Shown here piece after piece: positions 5,144-6,447 of a stretch of DNA of 6,447 bases (its first letter is position 1; every line of letters begins with the position of its first letter). Below the pieces are notes generated by a model. The model saw only the letters and a list, made by a program, of their open reading frames with translations. It had not been told where the DNA came from and searched no databases. Made by a program: the position numbers and the translations under genes. Origin of the DNA: SCTD01 sp046593875 (GTDB lineage: Bacteria > Actinomycetota > Actinomycetes > Mycobacteriales > SCTD01); NCBI GenBank assembly GCA_046593875.1, contig JBKJQQ010000263.1, forward strand, positions 1 through 6,447, given 5' to 3'.

Positions 5144-6447
5144 ATGGACTTCTCGATCAGGCTCGCCCGGGCCGCCGCGATCATGACCTGGCTGACGCTG
5201 GCCGTGTCCGTCGTGGCCGTCACCCTGATGGACCAGCTCGGGGCGCCCCCCGGGGTCGTCATCCACGCCTGGGCCTACTACGGCTGGACCCTGTTCGGCG
5301 TCGCCGCGACCCTGTTCCTCACGTTCCTGCCGGCGCTCGCGATGCGCTCGCCCTTCGTCCTGAAGAACATCACCGGCTTCCGCGCGCTGCTGCTCATCGC
5401 CGACACCATCTGGGCGACCGCGGGCGTGGCGGTCACCGGCGGCATCCGCGGGCCGTTCTGGATCTGCTTCTTCGGCGTCGTCCTGTTCGCCGCCGTGTCC
5501 ATGCCGGCCTGGCAGTCCGCGCTGTTCGGCGTGGCGGCGGCCGGCGGGCTGGTGCTGGCCTCCGCCATCGCGCACACCCTCGACAAGGACTCGGTGGGAT
5601 CGCTGGTCCTGGTGGGCGCGTCGTTCCCGATCGTCGCCTGGTTCAACAGCTCACTGTCCGCGGCGGTCTGGAGCCTGCGCAAGAAGGCCCGTGAGGAGCG
5701 CCAGGCGCTGGAGGCTCGTGTGGGCGAGCTGTCGGCCTACCTCGAGCGGGCCGCTGCCGGCGATCTCAACGCCGAGGTCGACGTCGAGCACGAGACCGCT
5801 CAGCTGCAGGGGCTGTCCACCGCTTTCAACCACACGATCACCAACCTGCGCGACCTGGTCGGCCAGATCCGCAGCGGCGGCGAGCAGATCGGCGCCTCCG
5901 CCGGCGAGCTGCTGGCGACCGCCGAGGAGCACGCCGCCTCGGCCACCCAGCAGTCCTCCGCGGTCTCCGAGACCACCTCCACGATCGAGGAGCTGGCCGC
6001 CACGGCCGCCCAGATCGCCGAGACGTCCGAGGCCGTCGCCCGCTACGCCGCGGAGACCCTGCGCTACGCCGAGCAGGGCCGCGCGGCTGTGTCCGCCTCG
6101 GTCGAGTCGATGGACACCATCGCCGACCGGGTCGACTCGATCGCCACCCGCGCGCTGTCGCTCGGCGAGAAGAGCCACGAGATCGGCCGCATCCTCGACG
6201 TCATCGACGACCTGGCCGACCAGACCAACCTGCTCGCCCTCAACGCCGCCATCGAGGCCGCCCGCGCCGGCGAGCACGGCCGCGGCTTCGCCGTGGTCGC
6301 CTCCGAGGTCCGCAAGCTGGCTGAGCGCTCGCAGGAGTCCGCCGGCCAGATCCAGGCGATCGTCGGCGAGATCCAGGCCGAGACCAACTCGACGATCATC
6401 GCGTCGGAGGAGGGGGCCAAGGAGGTCCGCGCCGGCACGCAGCTCGC
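5144..6447 (+). CDS. Methyl-accepting chemotaxis protein with polytopic membrane sensor region (C-terminus outside window)
   Basis: This chemoreceptor would regulate CheA through CheW; 434 full codons are visible and the frame is open at the window end. The N-terminus is polytopic, with hydrophobic segments at about 10-29, 44-67, 79-99, 105-120, 123-143 and 151-167. There is no large external ligand domain, so sensing may occur within or at the membrane. A charged coiled segment (178-200) and a HAMP-like stretch containing AAAGDLNAEV follow. The cytoplasmic signalling hairpin comes next. TTSTIEELAAT contains Glu282-Glu283 in a context that fits the methylation consensus, and Gln269-Gln270 is a partial second site. 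The highly conserved hairpin tip DQTNLLALNAAIEAARAGE starts at residue 359 and continues with GRGFAVVASEVRKLAERS. It is most likely in one transcript with cheW. The ligand is unknown. Confidence 0.92.
   Translation, partial: MDFSIRLARAAAIMTWLTLAVSVVAVTLMDQLGAPPGVVIHAWAYYGWTLFGVAATLFLTFLPALAMRSPFVLKNITGFRALLLIADTIWATAGVAVTGGIRGPFWICFFGVVLFAAVSMPAWQSALFGVAAAGGLVLASAIAHTLDKDSVGSLVLVGASFPIVAWFNSSLSAAVWSLRKKAREERQALEARVGELSAYLERAAAGDLNAEVDVEHETAQLQGLSTAFNHTITNLRDLVGQIRSGGEQIGASAGELLATAEEHAASATQQSSAVSETTSTIEELAATAAQIAETSEAVARYAAETLRYAEQGRAAVSASVESMDTIADRVDSIATRALSLGEKSHEIGRILDVIDDLADQTNLLALNAAIEAARAGEHGRGFAVVASEVRKLAERSQESAGQIQAIVGEIQAETNSTIIASEEGAKEVRAGTQL

Noticed and set aside
5651..6277. 208-codon minus-strand frame opposite the chemoreceptor, Gly-rich and repeat-like
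   Set aside because: The apparent Gly-rich repeats are the reverse reading of the Ala-rich heptads of the chemoreceptor coiled coil.
1..6447. CRISPR arrays, tRNA or rRNA genes, insertion sequences, toxin-antitoxin or phage-defence genes
   Set aside because: No regularly spaced repeats, cloverleaf-like sequences, transposase or nuclease motifs were seen on either strand.

Overview
The window is very GC-rich with almost exclusively G/C third codon positions. It carries a recognisable mycothiol biosynthesis gene (mshB), so it comes from a high-GC actinobacterium. A CheW-type coupling protein and a methyl-accepting chemotaxis protein indicate a motile lineage, for example of the Geodermatophilaceae, Kineosporiaceae or Motilibacter kind. 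The genus cannot be resolved from the sequence alone.

Layout: (1) positions 1-1026, minus strand: a membrane sensor histidine kinase, cut by the window edge just after its phosphoacceptor region. (2) A 38-bp divergent gap with a TAGGGT -10-like box whose spacing places the transcript start at or on the mshB ATG, so mshB is probably leaderless. (3) 1065-2084, plus: mshB, with all metal-site residues and an unusual N-terminal extension. (4) 2081-2133: palindromic repeat copy A. (5) 2134-2268: a non-coding leader. (6) 2269-4200, plus: a divergent FtsH-like membrane AAA+ zinc metalloprotease with two insertions in its ATPase domain. (7) 4197-4250: repeat copy B, nearly identical to copy A and likewise starting at a stop codon. 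(8) 4270-4659, plus: a four-helix membrane protein of the kind found beside mshB in other actinobacteria (tentatively DUF6113). (9) 4646-5104: a single-domain CheW-like protein overlapping the previous gene. (10) 5144 to the window end: a six-helix methyl-accepting chemotaxis protein, open at its 3' end.

How the genes fit together: mshB supplies the deacetylation step of mycothiol synthesis. The FtsH-like protease is bracketed by two copies of a 52-53-nt palindromic element. Each copy begins at the stop codon of the gene before it, so the protease gene plus one repeat looks like a unit placed between mshB and its usual membrane-protein neighbour. The membrane gene, cheW and the chemoreceptor gene are packed closely and probably form one transcript. 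CheW and the receptor are natural partners in a signalling array with a CheA kinase that would lie outside the window. The most notable points are the paired palindromic repeats and the atypical FtsH-like protein: Walker B Asp replaced by Glu, two insertions, and a very short external loop.
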